Source: Phocaeicola intestinalis
GTDB taxonomy: Bacteria > Bacteroidota > Bacteroidia > Bacteroidales > Bacteroidaceae
Assembly: GCF_014837065.1 (NCBI RefSeq)
Contig: NZ_JACSPP010000006.1
Span: forward strand, 1-64,000
DNA: 64,000 nt
Reading direction: 5' to 3'
Part shown: positions 49,396 through 59,354 of the stretch, piece after piece
Numbering within the stretch: position 1 is the stretch's first letter
Layout of the letters: each line of letters starts with the position of its first letter
Notes under the pieces: model-generated
Databases searched by the model: none
The model's input: the letters and a program-made list of their open reading frames with translations, nothing else
What the model was told of the DNA's origin: nothing
Position numbers and translations under genes: made by a program

Positions 49396-49515
49396 AACTG
49401 TTTTGAATTTCTCCAAAAAGTTTTTCTCGTCTTGAGATTCGTTTTCGTGTGTGCTTTGGGCGATTCTTTGGATTCTTTCCGTTTCTGTTCTTCGTCAGAT
49501 AGCCCGCTATCTGTT
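49396..49515 (+). repeat. Second copy of the dispersed repeat
   Basis: CTGTTTTGAATTTCTCC onward matches 30291-30365; the part after 49490 includes CAGATAGCCCGCTATCTG, a palindrome also found (as GATAGTCCGCTATC) near 36481. Confidence 0.6.
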
Positions 49516-49600
49516 GATGCTTATAACACAGCATGCACAAATCTATACCGTACAGATATAGCCTGATGACGGTTGGGTAAAAACAGGAAGAAATAACTGC

Positions 49601-51082
49601 TTATCTTAATTTTTTTATTCTCAATCCCTTCAACAAGTCTTTTTTTACGATATAACCCGCAAAGCACAACAACAAAAGGGTATGAAACACCAGTCGCCAG
49701 ATAATGTTTGTAATTGTCATTTCCCGCGCAATAATGTACAATACAGCGGCAAAAACCAGATAAACCGTCATGTCTTTCAACGGATAAACTACGGGGTATT
49801 TCTTCTGTCCTATCACATAGGAAAGCAGGGTGATAAGCCCGTATCCGGCTACCGAAGCCCAGGCGGAAGCCACATAGCCGTATCGCGGAACCAGCCAGAT
49901 GTTTAATATCAGGATAACGGCACAACCGATGATGGAGAAATAAGCCCCCCACTTTGTCTCATCGGTCAACTTGTACCAGAACGATAGGTTGAAATAAATG
50001 CCTTTCAAGATTTCCGCTCCCATCACAATTGCCACGACACCCAGTCCTTCCCAATAGTCGGGTGCAATGAGATAGCGCAAAATGTCCATGTAGAACATTA
50101 CCGCAAGAAAAGCCAGAAGCGAGAAGATAAAGAAGTATTTCATTGCCTTGGCGTACATTTCCCGGTTATCTCCTTCCTTGTTCTTGCCAAAGACAAAAGG
50201 CTCGTAAGCATAGCGGAAGGCTTGTGTAAACATCGCCATGACCATCGCCACCTTACTTGTCGCACTATAGATGCCCAGCTGCACCAAACCTTCTTGCCGG
50301 TCATCGAACAAAAATGGATAAATCATCTTGTCTACCGTTTGGTTTAAAATACCTACTAACCCGAATATCAGGATAGGGAATGAATAACTCACCATTTGCT
50401 TCATCAACGGGCGGTCCAACCGATAGGAAAAGCCTCTGAGTTCGGGGATAAAGAAGAACATCTGCACCGCCGACATGATAAGGTTGGATACGAAAATGTA
50501 ACCCACCAGATAATCGGGGCGGTAGAACCAGCTGATTGTTTCGGGCGACACCTTATATATATAGGGGCACAACAAGAGGAAGAAAAGGTTCAGCACGATA
50601 TTCCCGATGATGTTGAACAACTTGATGGCAGCAAACTTCATCGGTTTCTTCTGATAGCGCAAATAGGCGAAAGGGATGCACTGGAACGAATCGAGTGCCA
50701 CTACAATCACCATCATGGCGATATAGTCAGGATGGTCGGGGTATTCCAGAAAGGCAGATAACGGATGGATGAACGCAAGGCAAAGCGCGACAAACAACAG
50801 GGATAATCCGCCCACAAACAACAGCGCATTGGCATACACATGTTTCGGGTCGGCATCGGTCTTGTTGGCAAAGCGGAAGAACCCTGTTTCCATGCCGAAA
50901 GTCAGCAATACCAATATCAGTGCCGTATAGGCATATACGTTCGACACTACGCCATAACCGCCCGATACAGCCGGGATGACCGCCGTATAGAGAGGCACCA
51001 GCAAATAATTCAAAAACCGTCCGACAATGCTGCTCAGTCCGTAGATTGCCGTATCTTTAGCCAATGATTTCAGTCCAGCCAT
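49601..51082 (-). CDS. Polysaccharide flippase (Wzx/MATE-like)
   Basis: From the ATG at 51082, 493 residues with about 12-14 predicted membrane helices and the polysaccharide-biosynthesis-protein start (LKSLAKDTAIYGLSSIVGRFLNYLLVPLYT). It should move lipid-linked oligosaccharides across the inner membrane. It stands alone here, without glycosyltransferases, and shares a gap with ruvB that holds a CCACAGAGG palindrome. A TTG start three codons upstream is less likely. Confidence 0.88.
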   Translation of the reverse strand: MAGLKSLAKDTAIYGLSSIVGRFLNYLLVPLYTAVIPAVSGGYGVVSNVYAYTALILVLLTFGMETGFFRFANKTDADPKHVYANALLFVGGLSLLFVALCLAFIHPLSAFLEYPDHPDYIAMMVIVVALDSFQCIPFAYLRYQKKPMKFAAIKLFNIIGNIVLNLFFLLLCPYIYKVSPETISWFYRPDYLVGYIFVSNLIMSAVQMFFFIPELRGFSYRLDRPLMKQMVSYSFPILIFGLVGILNQTVDKMIYPFLFDDRQEGLVQLGIYSATSKVAMVMAMFTQAFRYAYEPFVFGKNKEGDNREMYAKAMKYFFIFSLLAFLAVMFYMDILRYLIAPDYWEGLGVVAIVMGAEILKGIYFNLSFWYKLTDETKWGAYFSIIGCAVILILNIWLVPRYGYVASAWASVAGYGLITLLSYVIGQKKYPVVYPLKDMTVYLVFAAVLYIIAREMTITNIIWRLVFHTLLLLCFAGYIVKKDLLKGLRIKKLR

Positions 51083-51118
51083 AGATGTCAATTAGTTTAT
51101 AATCTGCGCTCGTTTTAT

Positions 51119-51186
51119 ATTCACCACAGAGGACACGGAGAGATATTTTATTTCCTCTGTGATACTCTGTGCCCTCTGTGGTGAAA
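51119..51186. repeat. Palindromic CCACAGAGG intergenic repeat
   Basis: TTCACCACAGAGGACACGGAG faces CTCTGTGCCCTCTGTGGTGAA in inverse, between the flippase start and the ruvB stop. Confidence 0.75.
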
Positions 51187-51196
51187 TCAAACACGC

Positions 51197-52222
51197 TCAA
51201 TCGAATAATGTTTTTTGTTCATTCCACCGGCTTCTGCCCAGATGCTGGTATGCCAGTTCGGTCACTTCCCGTCCGCGGGGTGTACGCTTCAAGAAGCCTT
51301 CCTTGATAAGAAAGGGTTCGTATACTTCTTCTATCGTGCCGGGGTCTTCTCCCAATGCCGTAGCAATGGTGGTCAATCCTACAGGACCGCCCCGGAACTT
51401 GTCGATGATGGTGCAAAGCAACTTGTTGTCTATCTGGTCCAAGCCGTAACGGTCTATGTTCAATGCCTCCAATGCGAACTGGGCAATCTTCAAGTCGATG
51501 CGTCCGGAGCCTTTCACTTGCGCGAAATCACGCACCCGCCGGAGCAAAGCGTTGGCGATACGGGGCGTTCCGCGGCTTCGCGAGGCAATCTCTCCAGCCG
51601 CTTCCGTATCACAAGGCACCCCCAGAATCTTAGCCGAGCGCAAGATGATTTTGGTCAGCGTGCTGTCTTCGTAGTATTCCAAGTGCAAGTTGATGCCGAA
51701 GCGTGCCCGCAACGGTGCGGTCAGCAAGCCGCTTCGGGTCGTTGCTCCTACCAGGGTGAACGGGTTTAAGTCAAGCTGGATGCTGCGTGCCGACGGGCCT
51801 TTGTCTATCATGATGTCTATCCGGTAGTCTTCCATTGCCGAATACAGGTATTCTTCCACGACCGGACTCAAGCGGTGTATTTCATCGATAAACAATACAT
51901 CGTTCGGTTCCAGGCTGGTCAGGACTCCCGCCAGGTCGCCGGGCTTGTCCAGTACCGGACCGGATGTGACACGGAACCCTACGCCCAGTTCATTGGCAAT
52001 GATGTTGCTCAGCGTAGTCTTCCCCAGTCCGGGAGGGCCGTGCAGCAATACATGGTCAAGTGCCTCGGCACGAAGCCGTGCCGCCTTTACAAAAATACGC
52101 AGGTTATCCACCACCTTATCTTGCCCGCTAAAGTCTTCAAACTGAAGCGGACGCAGCGCGTTCTCGAAATCACGCTCCTTTCCGGTAGGCTTATAATCGC
52201 GTATGTCGAACTGTTCTTCCAT
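51197..52222 (-). CDS. ruvB: Holliday junction branch-migration helicase RuvB
   Basis: From the ATG at 52222 the product is 341 residues starting [12 protein letters not shown], the usual RuvB length. It shows [13 protein letters not shown] (Walker A near residue 56), DEIHRLSP (Walker B), the [18 protein letters not shown] sensor region and the winged-helix C-terminus ending near [15 protein letters not shown]. It drives branch migration with RuvA during recombination repair. An ATG 21 bases further upstream is unlikely because the -7 box lies at 52252-52245. Confidence 0.95.
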   Translation of the reverse strand: MEEQFDIRDYKPTGKERDFENALRPLQFEDFSGQDKVVDNLRIFVKAARLRAEALDHVLLHGPPGLGKTTLSNIIANELGVGFRVTSGPVLDKPGDLAGVLTSLEPNDVLFIDEIHRLSPVVEEYLYSAMEDYRIDIMIDKGPSARSIQLDLNPFTLVGATTRSGLLTAPLRARFGINLHLEYYEDSTLTKIILRSAKILGVPCDTEAAGEIASRSRGTPRIANALLRRVRDFAQVKGSGRIDLKIAQFALEALNIDRYGLDQIDNKLLCTIIDKFRGGPVGLTTIATALGEDPGTIEEVYEPFLIKEGFLKRTPRGREVTELAYQHLGRSRWNEQKTLFD

Positions 52223-52244
52223 AATTTTCTTTCTGAATCTCATG

Positions 52245-52283
52245 CAAAGGTAATGAATAATCTGAGTTATTTTATTACTTTTG
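52245..52283. promoter_or_regulatory. Divergent -7 boxes for ruvB and the ferredoxin gene
   Basis: On the minus strand TACCTTTG (52252-52245) precedes ruvB; on the plus strand TACTTTTG (52276-52283) precedes the gene at 52323. Both match TAnnTTTG, 23 bases apart, so the two promoters are back to back. Confidence 0.6.
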
Positions 52284-52322
52284 TATTATTTCAGGTGACA
52301 AGTTAACTAATCAATTAACAAT

Positions 52323-53108
52323 ATGACTACATTTCAAACCACACACATTGTTTATTTCTCGCCGACACATACCACAGAGAAAATAGCCCGTGCCATTGCC
52401 GAAGGCATCGGAATGGAAAGACGCATCGAAACCGACCTTACATTGGATGAATCTGTCTCTGCCATCGAAATCAATCATTCGCTGACCATACTTGCCACAC
52501 CTGTCTACAAAGGACGTGTGGCACCTGTCGCCTTGCAACGCATGAAACGTCTGAAGGCCAGCGGCTCACCGGTAATATTGGTCGTCGTTTATGGCAACCG
52601 TGCCTATGAAGACGCACTGGTAGAATTGCGGGATATGGCTATCGAATTGGGATTTACGCCTCTGTCCGCAGGTGCTTTTATCGGAGAGCACAGCTACAGC
52701 ACGCCGCAACGGCCGATAGCAGCAGGCAGACCCGATGCCGATGATTTGTACCAGGCAATGCAGTTCGGCAAAGACAGTTTGTCGAAGCTGGAACGAACAA
52801 ATCTGCCGGTCCCTGCGTTTTATATCAAGGGAAATGTTCCATATAAACCTTTTATTACAGGAACACCTTCGGCTCCGGTTTGTAACGAAAACTGTTTTGT
52901 ATGCGGAGAATGTGTGGAAGTATGTCCTACCCATGCTATCCGTATCAGTCCGGACGGTACCAGCATCGAGACTGATGTGAATCGCTGCATCCGTTGTTGT
53001 GCTTGCGTAAAAGTTTGCCCGAACGGAGCACGTGTTTACGATAACCCCTTTGCTGCATTCCTGCATGAAAACTTCAGCGCAAGGCGTGAACCGGAATTGT
53101 TCCTATAA
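52323..53108 (+). CDS. EFR1-type flavodoxin/ferredoxin fusion protein
   Basis: A 261-residue protein: an N-terminal flavodoxin-like domain (IVYFSPTHTTEKIARAIAEG, residues 8-27, the FMN-phosphate loop) and two C-terminal 4Fe-4S motifs, CNENCFVCGECVEVCP near residue 188 and CIRCCACVKVCP near residue 223. This is the EFR1 family layout. It should carry electrons in the cytosol; the partner is unknown. It is divergent from ruvB with its own promoter. Confidence 0.88.
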   Translation: MTTFQTTHIVYFSPTHTTEKIARAIAEGIGMERRIETDLTLDESVSAIEINHSLTILATPVYKGRVAPVALQRMKRLKASGSPVILVVVYGNRAYEDALVELRDMAIELGFTPLSAGAFIGEHSYSTPQRPIAAGRPDADDLYQAMQFGKDSLSKLERTNLPVPAFYIKGNVPYKPFITGTPSAPVCNENCFVCGECVEVCPTHAIRISPDGTSIETDVNRCIRCCACVKVCPNGARVYDNPFAAFLHENFSARREPELFL

Positions 53109-53259
53109 GCAGACGCCTGTGCAGATAGGTGCGATGACAGGTGGAAATAGTTGGAACGTCCGTTGCATATATAATCAAAAAACATCCGCTTCCGGCTTCT
53201 GACGGAGAGAAGCGGGGTATAACTCCTTAACTCCTTTAACTTCTAAAAAAGAACAAAAT

Positions 53260-54405
53260 ATGACAAAAGACAAACGGGTATTGGTGGGAATGAGCGGAGG
53301 CATAGACAGCTCTGCTGCCTGCATCATGTTGCAAGAGCAAGGATATGAAGTGGTAGGTGTTACCATGCGCACATGGGACATCCCCTCACATTTTTCTTCC
53401 CCCGATCAGGAACAACCCAATGAAATAATCGAAGCACAACACGTGGCTGCCCGTTTGGGTATCGAGCATCATGTCGCAGACGTGCGGGAAGAATTTCGAA
53501 AAGTCATCGTACAATACTTTATAGATGAATACATGAAAGGACGTACGCCCAATCCTTGTGTGCTTTGCAATCCATTATTCAAAGAACGCATCTTGTGCGA
53601 ATGGGCCGACCGTACCGGTTGTCAATGGATTGCTACAGGTCACTATTGCCGGTTGGAAGACCGGAATGGATTGCGTTACATCATTACAGGAGACGATCCG
53701 GTGAAAGACCAGTCGTATTTTCTTTGGAAGTTGCCGCAATCGATTTTAAAACGTATGCTGGTTCCTTTGGGTGGGATGACTAAGGAAGAAGTGCGCAATT
53801 ATCTTGCCGGCAAAGGATTCGAAGCTAAGGCACGTGGTGGGGAAAGTATGGAGATTTGTTTTATCGACAGAGATTACCGGGAGTTTCTGCGCGAGCATTG
53901 TCCCGATATTGACGAAAAGATAGGGCCAGGATGGTTTGTCGATAGCAAAGGAATGAAATTAGGACAGCACCAAGGGTTTGCTTATTATACAATCGGCCAG
54001 CGTAGGGGATTAGGAATCGCACTGGGCGAACCTGCATATGTATTGAAGATCAATCCGGAAAAAAATACGGTAATGCTGGGAAACGTTGAACAGCTAAAGA
54101 CGGAATACATGCTGGTAGAATCGCCCGAAACTCCCGATTTAAACGAGTTGCTTGCCTGCCCGAATTTATCTGTGCGTATCCGTTACCGGAGTCGTCCGAT
54201 ACCTTGCCAGGTAATCCTGTTGGATAACGGTTGCCTGTTGGTAAAATTCAATACCGAAGCCTCAGCTATCACGCCGGGACAATCTGCTGTGTTTTATGAT
54301 GCCAACCGGGTATTAGGCGGAGGGTTCATCGCATCGCAACAAGGAATCCGAAAGATTTCGGCAGAAAATAGTTATAAATTCGATAAAAAGAACGGACAGA
54401 TATGA
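53260..54405 (+). CDS. mnmA: tRNA-specific 2-thiouridylase
   Basis: A 381-residue MnmA: PP-loop [11 protein letters not shown] (residues 8-18), TPNPCVLCN near residue 96 with the first catalytic Cys, GHYCRLE near 126, and [11 protein letters not shown] near 199 with the second Cys; the C-terminal beta-barrel domain follows. It thiolates U34 of tRNA-Lys, -Glu and -Gln. Bacteroides genomes often carry more than one mnmA-type gene, so this may be one of two paralogs. Confidence 0.92.
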   Translation: MTKDKRVLVGMSGGIDSSAACIMLQEQGYEVVGVTMRTWDIPSHFSSPDQEQPNEIIEAQHVAARLGIEHHVADVREEFRKVIVQYFIDEYMKGRTPNPCVLCNPLFKERILCEWADRTGCQWIATGHYCRLEDRNGLRYIITGDDPVKDQSYFLWKLPQSILKRMLVPLGGMTKEEVRNYLAGKGFEAKARGGESMEICFIDRDYREFLREHCPDIDEKIGPGWFVDSKGMKLGQHQGFAYYTIGQRRGLGIALGEPAYVLKINPEKNTVMLGNVEQLKTEYMLVESPETPDLNELLACPNLSVRIRYRSRPIPCQVILLDNGCLLVKFNTEASAITPGQSAVFYDANRVLGGGFIASQQGIRKISAENSYKFDKKNGQI

Positions 54406-54552
54406 AACAAAAGAAACTTTCTGTTTGTTTCCTATGTTAAAGAAAGACGATTAAATTTATAAAAAGCACCCCAAAAAAGTGCAAGCTATGCTTTTTTTTT
54501 ATATCTTTACTTTCGGTAAGCAATATCTGTATAACACAAAAATAAAAAGATT

Positions 54553-55659
54553 ATGAAACTAAGAAGAAACCTTACCGCACTCGTACTTGGATTAAGCACG
54601 ATTGCAGCGTTTGCCCAAAGCGGCAACACAGAGACACGCCAGATTAAAGAAGAAGGCAAAACCGTATTTAACCCGCACTGGTTTATGCAGGTTCAGGCCG
54701 GAGCCTCACACACCGTAGGAGAAGCCAAATTCGGAGATCTGATTTCTCCGGCAGCTGCACTGAATGTCGGATATCAGTTTACCCCCTTATGGGGATTGCG
54801 TGCCGGTCTGAGTGGCTGGGAAGCTAAAGGTGCGTGGGTAAGCCCTGAAACTATTTACAAGTATAATTATTTGCAGGGAAATGTAGATGCTACACTTGAC
54901 TTAAGTAATCTGTTCTGCGGTTACAATCCGACACGTTTCTTCAACGCGTATTTGTTCGGCGGTATTGGTGTGAACGGAGCATTCAACAACGATGAAGCCG
55001 TAGCCTTGAACGATGCCGGACACCGCTTGGAATATCTGTGGCGCGACAGCAAAGTAAATGTCGTAGGCCGTTTCGGCTTGGGCACGAACTTACGCATCAG
55101 CGACCATGTATTCTTCAACATCGAAGTGAATGCCAACACGATGTCTGATAAATACAATTCGAAGAAGGCAGGTAATTCCGACTGGCAGTTCAATGCTTTA
55201 GCTGGATTTACATTCAAATTCGGAAAAACTTATACAAAGACAGAACCTGTTTACTACGAGCCGACTCCTGTTCCTCCAACCCCAGAACCTGTAGTAGAAG
55301 AAAAGAAAGAAGAACCGGCTCCCGAACCTGTCGTTGTTCAACCGATGAAACAGAATATTTATTTTGTTATCAATTCATCCGAAATCCGCAATTCAGAACA
55401 GAGCAAAGTCAGTGCTCTTGCCGCTTACCTGAAAGAACACACTGACGCAAAAGTTTCATTGTGCGGATACGCTGACAAGAATACTGGAAATGCACGTATC
55501 AACAAGAAGTTATCAAAAGAACGTGCAGAAGCTGTAGCAGAAGCATTGAAAGCGCAAGGCATTTCGGCAGACCGTATTACCGTTGATTATAAAGGTGATA
55601 CCGTACAGCCGTTCTCTACTATGGAAGAAAACCGTGTGACGGTTTGTATTGCCGAATAA
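54553..55659 (+). CDS. OmpA-family outer-membrane protein
   Basis: A 368-residue protein: signal peptide (LTALVLGLSTIAAFA), N-terminal eight-strand type barrel (about residues 40-225), a Pro/Glu-rich hinge (PTPVPPTPEPVVEEKKEE) and a C-terminal OmpA domain that binds peptidoglycan (FVINSSEIRNSEQ; LCGYADKNTGNARINKKLSKERA). It links the outer membrane to the cell wall. It is monocistronic and ends in a strong terminator. Confidence 0.93.
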   Translation: MKLRRNLTALVLGLSTIAAFAQSGNTETRQIKEEGKTVFNPHWFMQVQAGASHTVGEAKFGDLISPAAALNVGYQFTPLWGLRAGLSGWEAKGAWVSPETIYKYNYLQGNVDATLDLSNLFCGYNPTRFFNAYLFGGIGVNGAFNNDEAVALNDAGHRLEYLWRDSKVNVVGRFGLGTNLRISDHVFFNIEVNANTMSDKYNSKKAGNSDWQFNALAGFTFKFGKTYTKTEPVYYEPTPVPPTPEPVVEEKKEEPAPEPVVVQPMKQNIYFVINSSEIRNSEQSKVSALAAYLKEHTDAKVSLCGYADKNTGNARINKKLSKERAEAVAEALKAQGISADRITVDYKGDTVQPFSTMEENRVTVCIAE

Positions 55660-55682
55660 AAACTATTCATTTTCTTAATTAG

Positions 55683-55731
55683 ACTGTATCCTGTAGAAGT
55701 TATTACCTTTCTACAGGATACAGTTTTTTTA
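55683..55731 (+). terminator. Terminator of the OmpA-family gene
   Basis: ACTGTATCCTGTAGAA and its exact inverse TTCTACAGGATACAGT, 10-base loop, followed by TTTTTTT. Confidence 0.9.
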
Positions 55732-55746
55732 TACTTGCAGTAAGTC

Positions 55747-56859
55747 ATGGGAATCTTATTGTGTAAAAGAAAACTGAAAAATGGGCGCATTTCGCTCTAT
55801 TTGGACTGTAATGTTGAAGGAAAACGTTATAAAGAGAACCTGGGCATCACCCTAGAAGCACCTGTAAGCAAGGAAATACGTCAGGCAAATTGTGCCAAAT
55901 TGCAATTGGCTAAACTTTTACGTGCACAACGTGAAATCGATTATCTCCACAATCACTATTGGGCGAAACTGCCTCCATTATTTCACTCTCAGGTTAGAGA
56001 AGATGAAACGGCAGGCGAACCTTTACCCGACTTTTTCCTTGTATCGATAGGATACCTTAATATTTATCAGCCCAAAGATAGCCGTATGGTACAGGCTGCA
56101 TTTTCATACCTCCGTCAGTTTCATCCTGCTTCTTTGCCTGTGAACCATATTACACATAGCTTTTGTACACGGTTCTTTCGCTTTTTACAAGAAAGATTGC
56201 ATGGCAATACACCTGTCAATTACTTCAAGAAATTCAAAATGTGTCTGGATTATTGCGTAGAAGAAAACCTTCTGCCCTCTAATCCGGCAAAAGGCATCCG
56301 GCTGCCTCAATATAACGATGTGACTAAACAGATTTTGTCGCCTAAAGAACTGGTAAAACTTACTCTCACACCTTGTCGCAATCCGGAAGTGAAACGGGCT
56401 TTCCTGTTTTCGTGCCAAAGCGGATTGCGTTGGTGCGATATACAAGAATTGTGTTATAAGAATATAGACTTTGCACAACGCCATCTGATGTTGGTTCAAA
56501 AAAAAGTTGCAGGTCATTCACAAAAGCCTGTCTTGCATATCTATCTGAATGAAAATGCCATGAAACTGTTGCAGGAATCACAAGGTACTCCCGATGATTT
56601 CATTTTTCATCTTCCTTCCCATTCATATAGCTTGCGTATCATCAATGAATGGACCAGGCGTGCCGGATTGCGCAAACATATTTCTTTCCATTGTGCCCGC
56701 CATACCTTTATTACTTCCATTATGGCCAGGGGAGCAAGCATCAAGACAGCAGCTTCTTTGGCTGGACATTCCAGTACCAGGCATACGGAAAAATATATAC
56801 ACATCATCGATCAGCAGAAACAACAAGCGGTAGAAAGTCTTCCAGATCTTCCACTTTAA
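55747..56859 (+). CDS. Tyrosine-type site-specific recombinase
   Basis: A 370-residue recombinase: arm-type N-terminus (LLCKRKLKNGRISLYLD), core-binding domain, and a catalytic domain with SGLRWCDIQEL (Arg I near residue 220), HCARHTF (HxxR near 318) and GHSSTRHTEKYIHI (Tyr near 350). It stands alone after the OmpA gene without other element genes. Such lone recombinases in Bacteroides often invert promoters of surface genes; the PL29_N-type surface gene lies 1 kb downstream, but no invertible repeat pair was found. A remnant of an old element is the other option. Confidence 0.88.
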   Translation: MGILLCKRKLKNGRISLYLDCNVEGKRYKENLGITLEAPVSKEIRQANCAKLQLAKLLRAQREIDYLHNHYWAKLPPLFHSQVREDETAGEPLPDFFLVSIGYLNIYQPKDSRMVQAAFSYLRQFHPASLPVNHITHSFCTRFFRFLQERLHGNTPVNYFKKFKMCLDYCVEENLLPSNPAKGIRLPQYNDVTKQILSPKELVKLTLTPCRNPEVKRAFLFSCQSGLRWCDIQELCYKNIDFAQRHLMLVQKKVAGHSQKPVLHIYLNENAMKLLQESQGTPDDFIFHLPSHSYSLRIINEWTRRAGLRKHISFHCARHTFITSIMARGASIKTAASLAGHSSTRHTEKYIHIIDQQKQQAVESLPDLPL

Positions 56860-56993
56860 AACAGATTAGGTTTTCAGTGCTATCGAAGCTTTTTCTTTGG
56901 GCAACTTTAACACCATGATAGGTAAGCCTTGTTAGAAAGTGAAGAATTTTGAAAAAAAGACATCAATTTCTCGGGAAATCAATCTTTTTTATA

Positions 56994-57001
56994 TACATTT
57001 G
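56994..57001 (+). promoter_or_regulatory. -7 box upstream of the 57034 gene
   Basis: TACATTTG, full TAnnTTTG match, 32 bases before the ATG. Confidence 0.45.
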
Positions 57002-57033
57002 TGCCATGTAATAAATAAATTTAATACGAGTTT

Positions 57034-57468
57034 ATGAATGAACTGAAAGTAAGCCTTAAAAGAATAGCCGAAGATGGCTTTACCCGCAACGACGAAATAT
57101 TGGCAGACGAATCAAAAACATTGATTCCTCAGATGGGGTTCGAGTTGCTTTCTGATATTAATAAAAACATGTTGACCATTGTAGCGCATGTCGGTTATGT
57201 TACTCCTGCAAAGGAAGTTGGAGCAGCGTTACGCTTCCGATTCTCGCTAGAAGTGGACAGTTTGAGTAATCTGGAATATGTTACCAATCCGCAAAAGGGT
57301 ACCCATCAATATAAGTTCCCTAATGGTTTCATCGAAGCAGTCCTTACCGATGTGTATGCTACTGCCCGTATACTGATAGCACAAAAACTGAGAGGTACAC
57401 GTCTTGAAAACATTTACTTACCTTTTGGAGGTGCGGGCAGTTTGGTTCGCATGATGCAGAAGAAATAA
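57034..57468 (+). CDS. Hypothetical protein
   Basis: A 144-residue soluble protein without signal peptide. An N-terminal beta-rich part (MNELKVSLKRIAEDGF ... LTIVAHVGYVTPAKEVGAALRFRFSLEVDSL) is followed by a helix (VYATARILIAQKLRG) and the end ENIYLPFGGAGSLVRMM. The strand order and the final segment recall SecB-like folds, but this is only an impression. It has its own -7 box and a good terminator, so it is an independent gene. Confidence 0.65.
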   Translation: MNELKVSLKRIAEDGFTRNDEILADESKTLIPQMGFELLSDINKNMLTIVAHVGYVTPAKEVGAALRFRFSLEVDSLSNLEYVTNPQKGTHQYKFPNGFIEAVLTDVYATARILIAQKLRGTRLENIYLPFGGAGSLVRMMQKK

Positions 57469-57493
57469 GATAAATCTTTTTCTATAAGACAAT

Positions 57494-57540
57494 AGCAGGA
57501 GACATAAACATTCGAATACTGTTATGCCTCCTGCTTTTTT
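57494..57540 (+). terminator. Terminator after the 57034-57468 gene
   Basis: AGCAGGAG-a-CATAA faces TTATG-c-CTCCTGCT, followed by a T-run at 57535-57540. Confidence 0.85.
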
Positions 57541-57613
57541 AGCGCACCCATACTTGTCAAATTATTTTGATAAGATATCTTTTTTCTCCGACTCAACTAT
57601 CCGACTATTTAAT

Positions 57614-57635
57614 CGGCACATTTTCGGCACATTTT
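57614..57635 (+). repeat. Tandem CGGCACATTTT repeat
   Basis: Two direct copies of the 11-base unit, followed by GTTGTCAAC. It lies in the 355-base gap 57469-57823. The style (two head-to-tail copies of about 10 bases in an AT-rich setting) is like the AGTCAAC pairs at the tRNA element, so it may be an integrase arm site or att scar. The rest of the gap holds a short GC-rich stretch (57711-57749) with an ACGGG...CCCGT hairpin, perhaps a leader of the surface gene. Confidence 0.45.
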
Positions 57636-57823
57636 GTTGTCAACTTCGCATGTGTAAATATCTAAACTTTTATTTATCAATTAATTAGCTCATTCCGCAC
57701 TTGTAGCCGGCGCGGCGACTGACGGGGCTTTCCGCCCGTGCTCTCCAGAATATAGTTGTACTTGTAAAGGCTTGAGTTAGAACGATTTGAGTTTTTTAAT
57801 TTATAAATTAAATTTAATTTGTT

Positions 57824-59029
57824 ATGAGAAAAAAGTATTTAAGTGCACTGCTGTTCGGAGCGCTTTTGTTCGCTTCAACAGGAACTTTTACCTCTTGTAA
57901 GGATTATGATGATGACATCAATAACCTGCAACAGCAAATCACTTCTAACAAGGATGCAATCGCAGCCTTGCAGAAGCTGGTAGGCGAAGGCAAGTGGGTA
58001 TCATCGGTTACTCCTATCGAAAATGGTTTCACTGTAACCATGAACGACGGTACCACACAGAACATCACCGGTATCAACGGTGAAGACGGAAAACCGGGTA
58101 CTGTCATCACACTTGACCCCACTACCAACAACTGGGTCATTGACGGTGTAGACACTGGCGTTTGCGCTAAAGGTGAAAAAGGCGAACAAGGTGAACAAGG
58201 CGAGCAAGGTGAAGCTGGCGAACAAGGTCCTGCCGGTGAAGCTGGCGAACCGGGCAAGTCTCCTTACATCGACAAGGAAACAGGCAACTGGTTTGTTTGG
58301 GAATGGGACGAAGTTACAAGCGAATACAAGGCTGTTGACTCAGGCGTATACGCTGGCTCTACCCAGATTTATGTAGTAGAAAAAGATGGTTTCATCGAAC
58401 TGAACGTAGACGGAACTGCTTACTTGTTGCCTACTACTTCGGACGCTTATACAGTGGAAGCTCCGGCTGACCAAGTTAAGGTCGAATTTGAAACAGCTGA
58501 GTGGACTGAGTGGAATTCTAATAATGCAGACGCAAAGACATTGCTGAAACAATTCCCGGAATTAGCAGAAATCAAGAAAGATGCAGTTGTAAAACAAGGT
58601 GGAAAATTACCTTTGATTGTAACGCCAGCCAGCATAGAATTGGATGATCAATATACTTATTCATTAGTAAACTTGAAAGGTGAAACGGCCGAAATTACGG
58701 TTTCTTCTCCTGTAAAAGGATTGCCGGAAGGCTTGGAATGGGAGAATGATGGTAAATTGGTATCACGTTCTGCAGACGCAAGTTCTTGCTTGTGGACATT
58801 GAATGTAGATCCGGCTAAGGCTTCTATTAGATGGAATTTGGAAGACCTTAAATTCTCGGCTGTCCAGTTGGATAATTTCTTAAGTGGCAATGTAAAACTC
58901 ACCGCAACAAGAGAAAAAGATGATAAGAAGTATGTAGCTTACAATGGTTCGATTACATGGTATAATGCAAACGGTCAAGAAACTATTTATTCAAGTTTCG
59001 CAAGTTCAACTTGCAGCTTTTTCATATAA
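57824..59029 (+). pseudogene. Surface lipoprotein with PL29_N-type start and collagen-like repeat, cut off by the conjugative element
   Basis: The 401 residues present start with a lipoprotein signal (LLFGALLFASTGTFTSCKD) and a coiled-coil (INNLQQQITSNKDAIAALQKLV), followed by WVSSVTPIENGFTVTMNDGT, a repeated unit, then a collagen-like Gly-X-Y run (about residues 117-145, EKGEQGEQGEQGEAGEQGP) and beta-rich domains. This matches large S-layer-like surface lipoproteins of Bacteroides, commonly much longer. The last residues (FASSTCSFFI) are unlike the rest, and an IntDOT-type integrase begins 326 bases later, so the 3' part was probably displaced by integration. It may still produce a shortened surface protein. 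Confidence 0.7.
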
Positions 59030-59354
59030 AGTTATAACAAAAAAGTGAGATGCGGAAGAATATGGTAATAGATTTGATTTACAGGGGTTTCATTTAATCT
59101 GCCAATTATTCCGAAAGCCATTACAATCCTTGCCGAAGCCAAATCAAGACACCGCTGCGTTACTTGTTCGTAACCACGCCAAACAGGTGACGAAATGGGT
59201 ATGAATGGCAAAACAAGGCGTTATGATATAGTGAGTTACTGACAACTCACACAACAAATCCGGTTACGGAAAAAGATTGCGCCGTTCTTCCGTGTTCTGC
59301 GTATCAAAGGAGAACTCTTCACCGACTAATTTTGAACCCAAAAAGTTAAAGACG

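Noticed and set aside
57469-57823. Invertible promoter upstream of the surface lipoprotein
   Set aside because: I looked for inverted repeats that could bound an invertible segment and found only direct repeats and a short hairpin.
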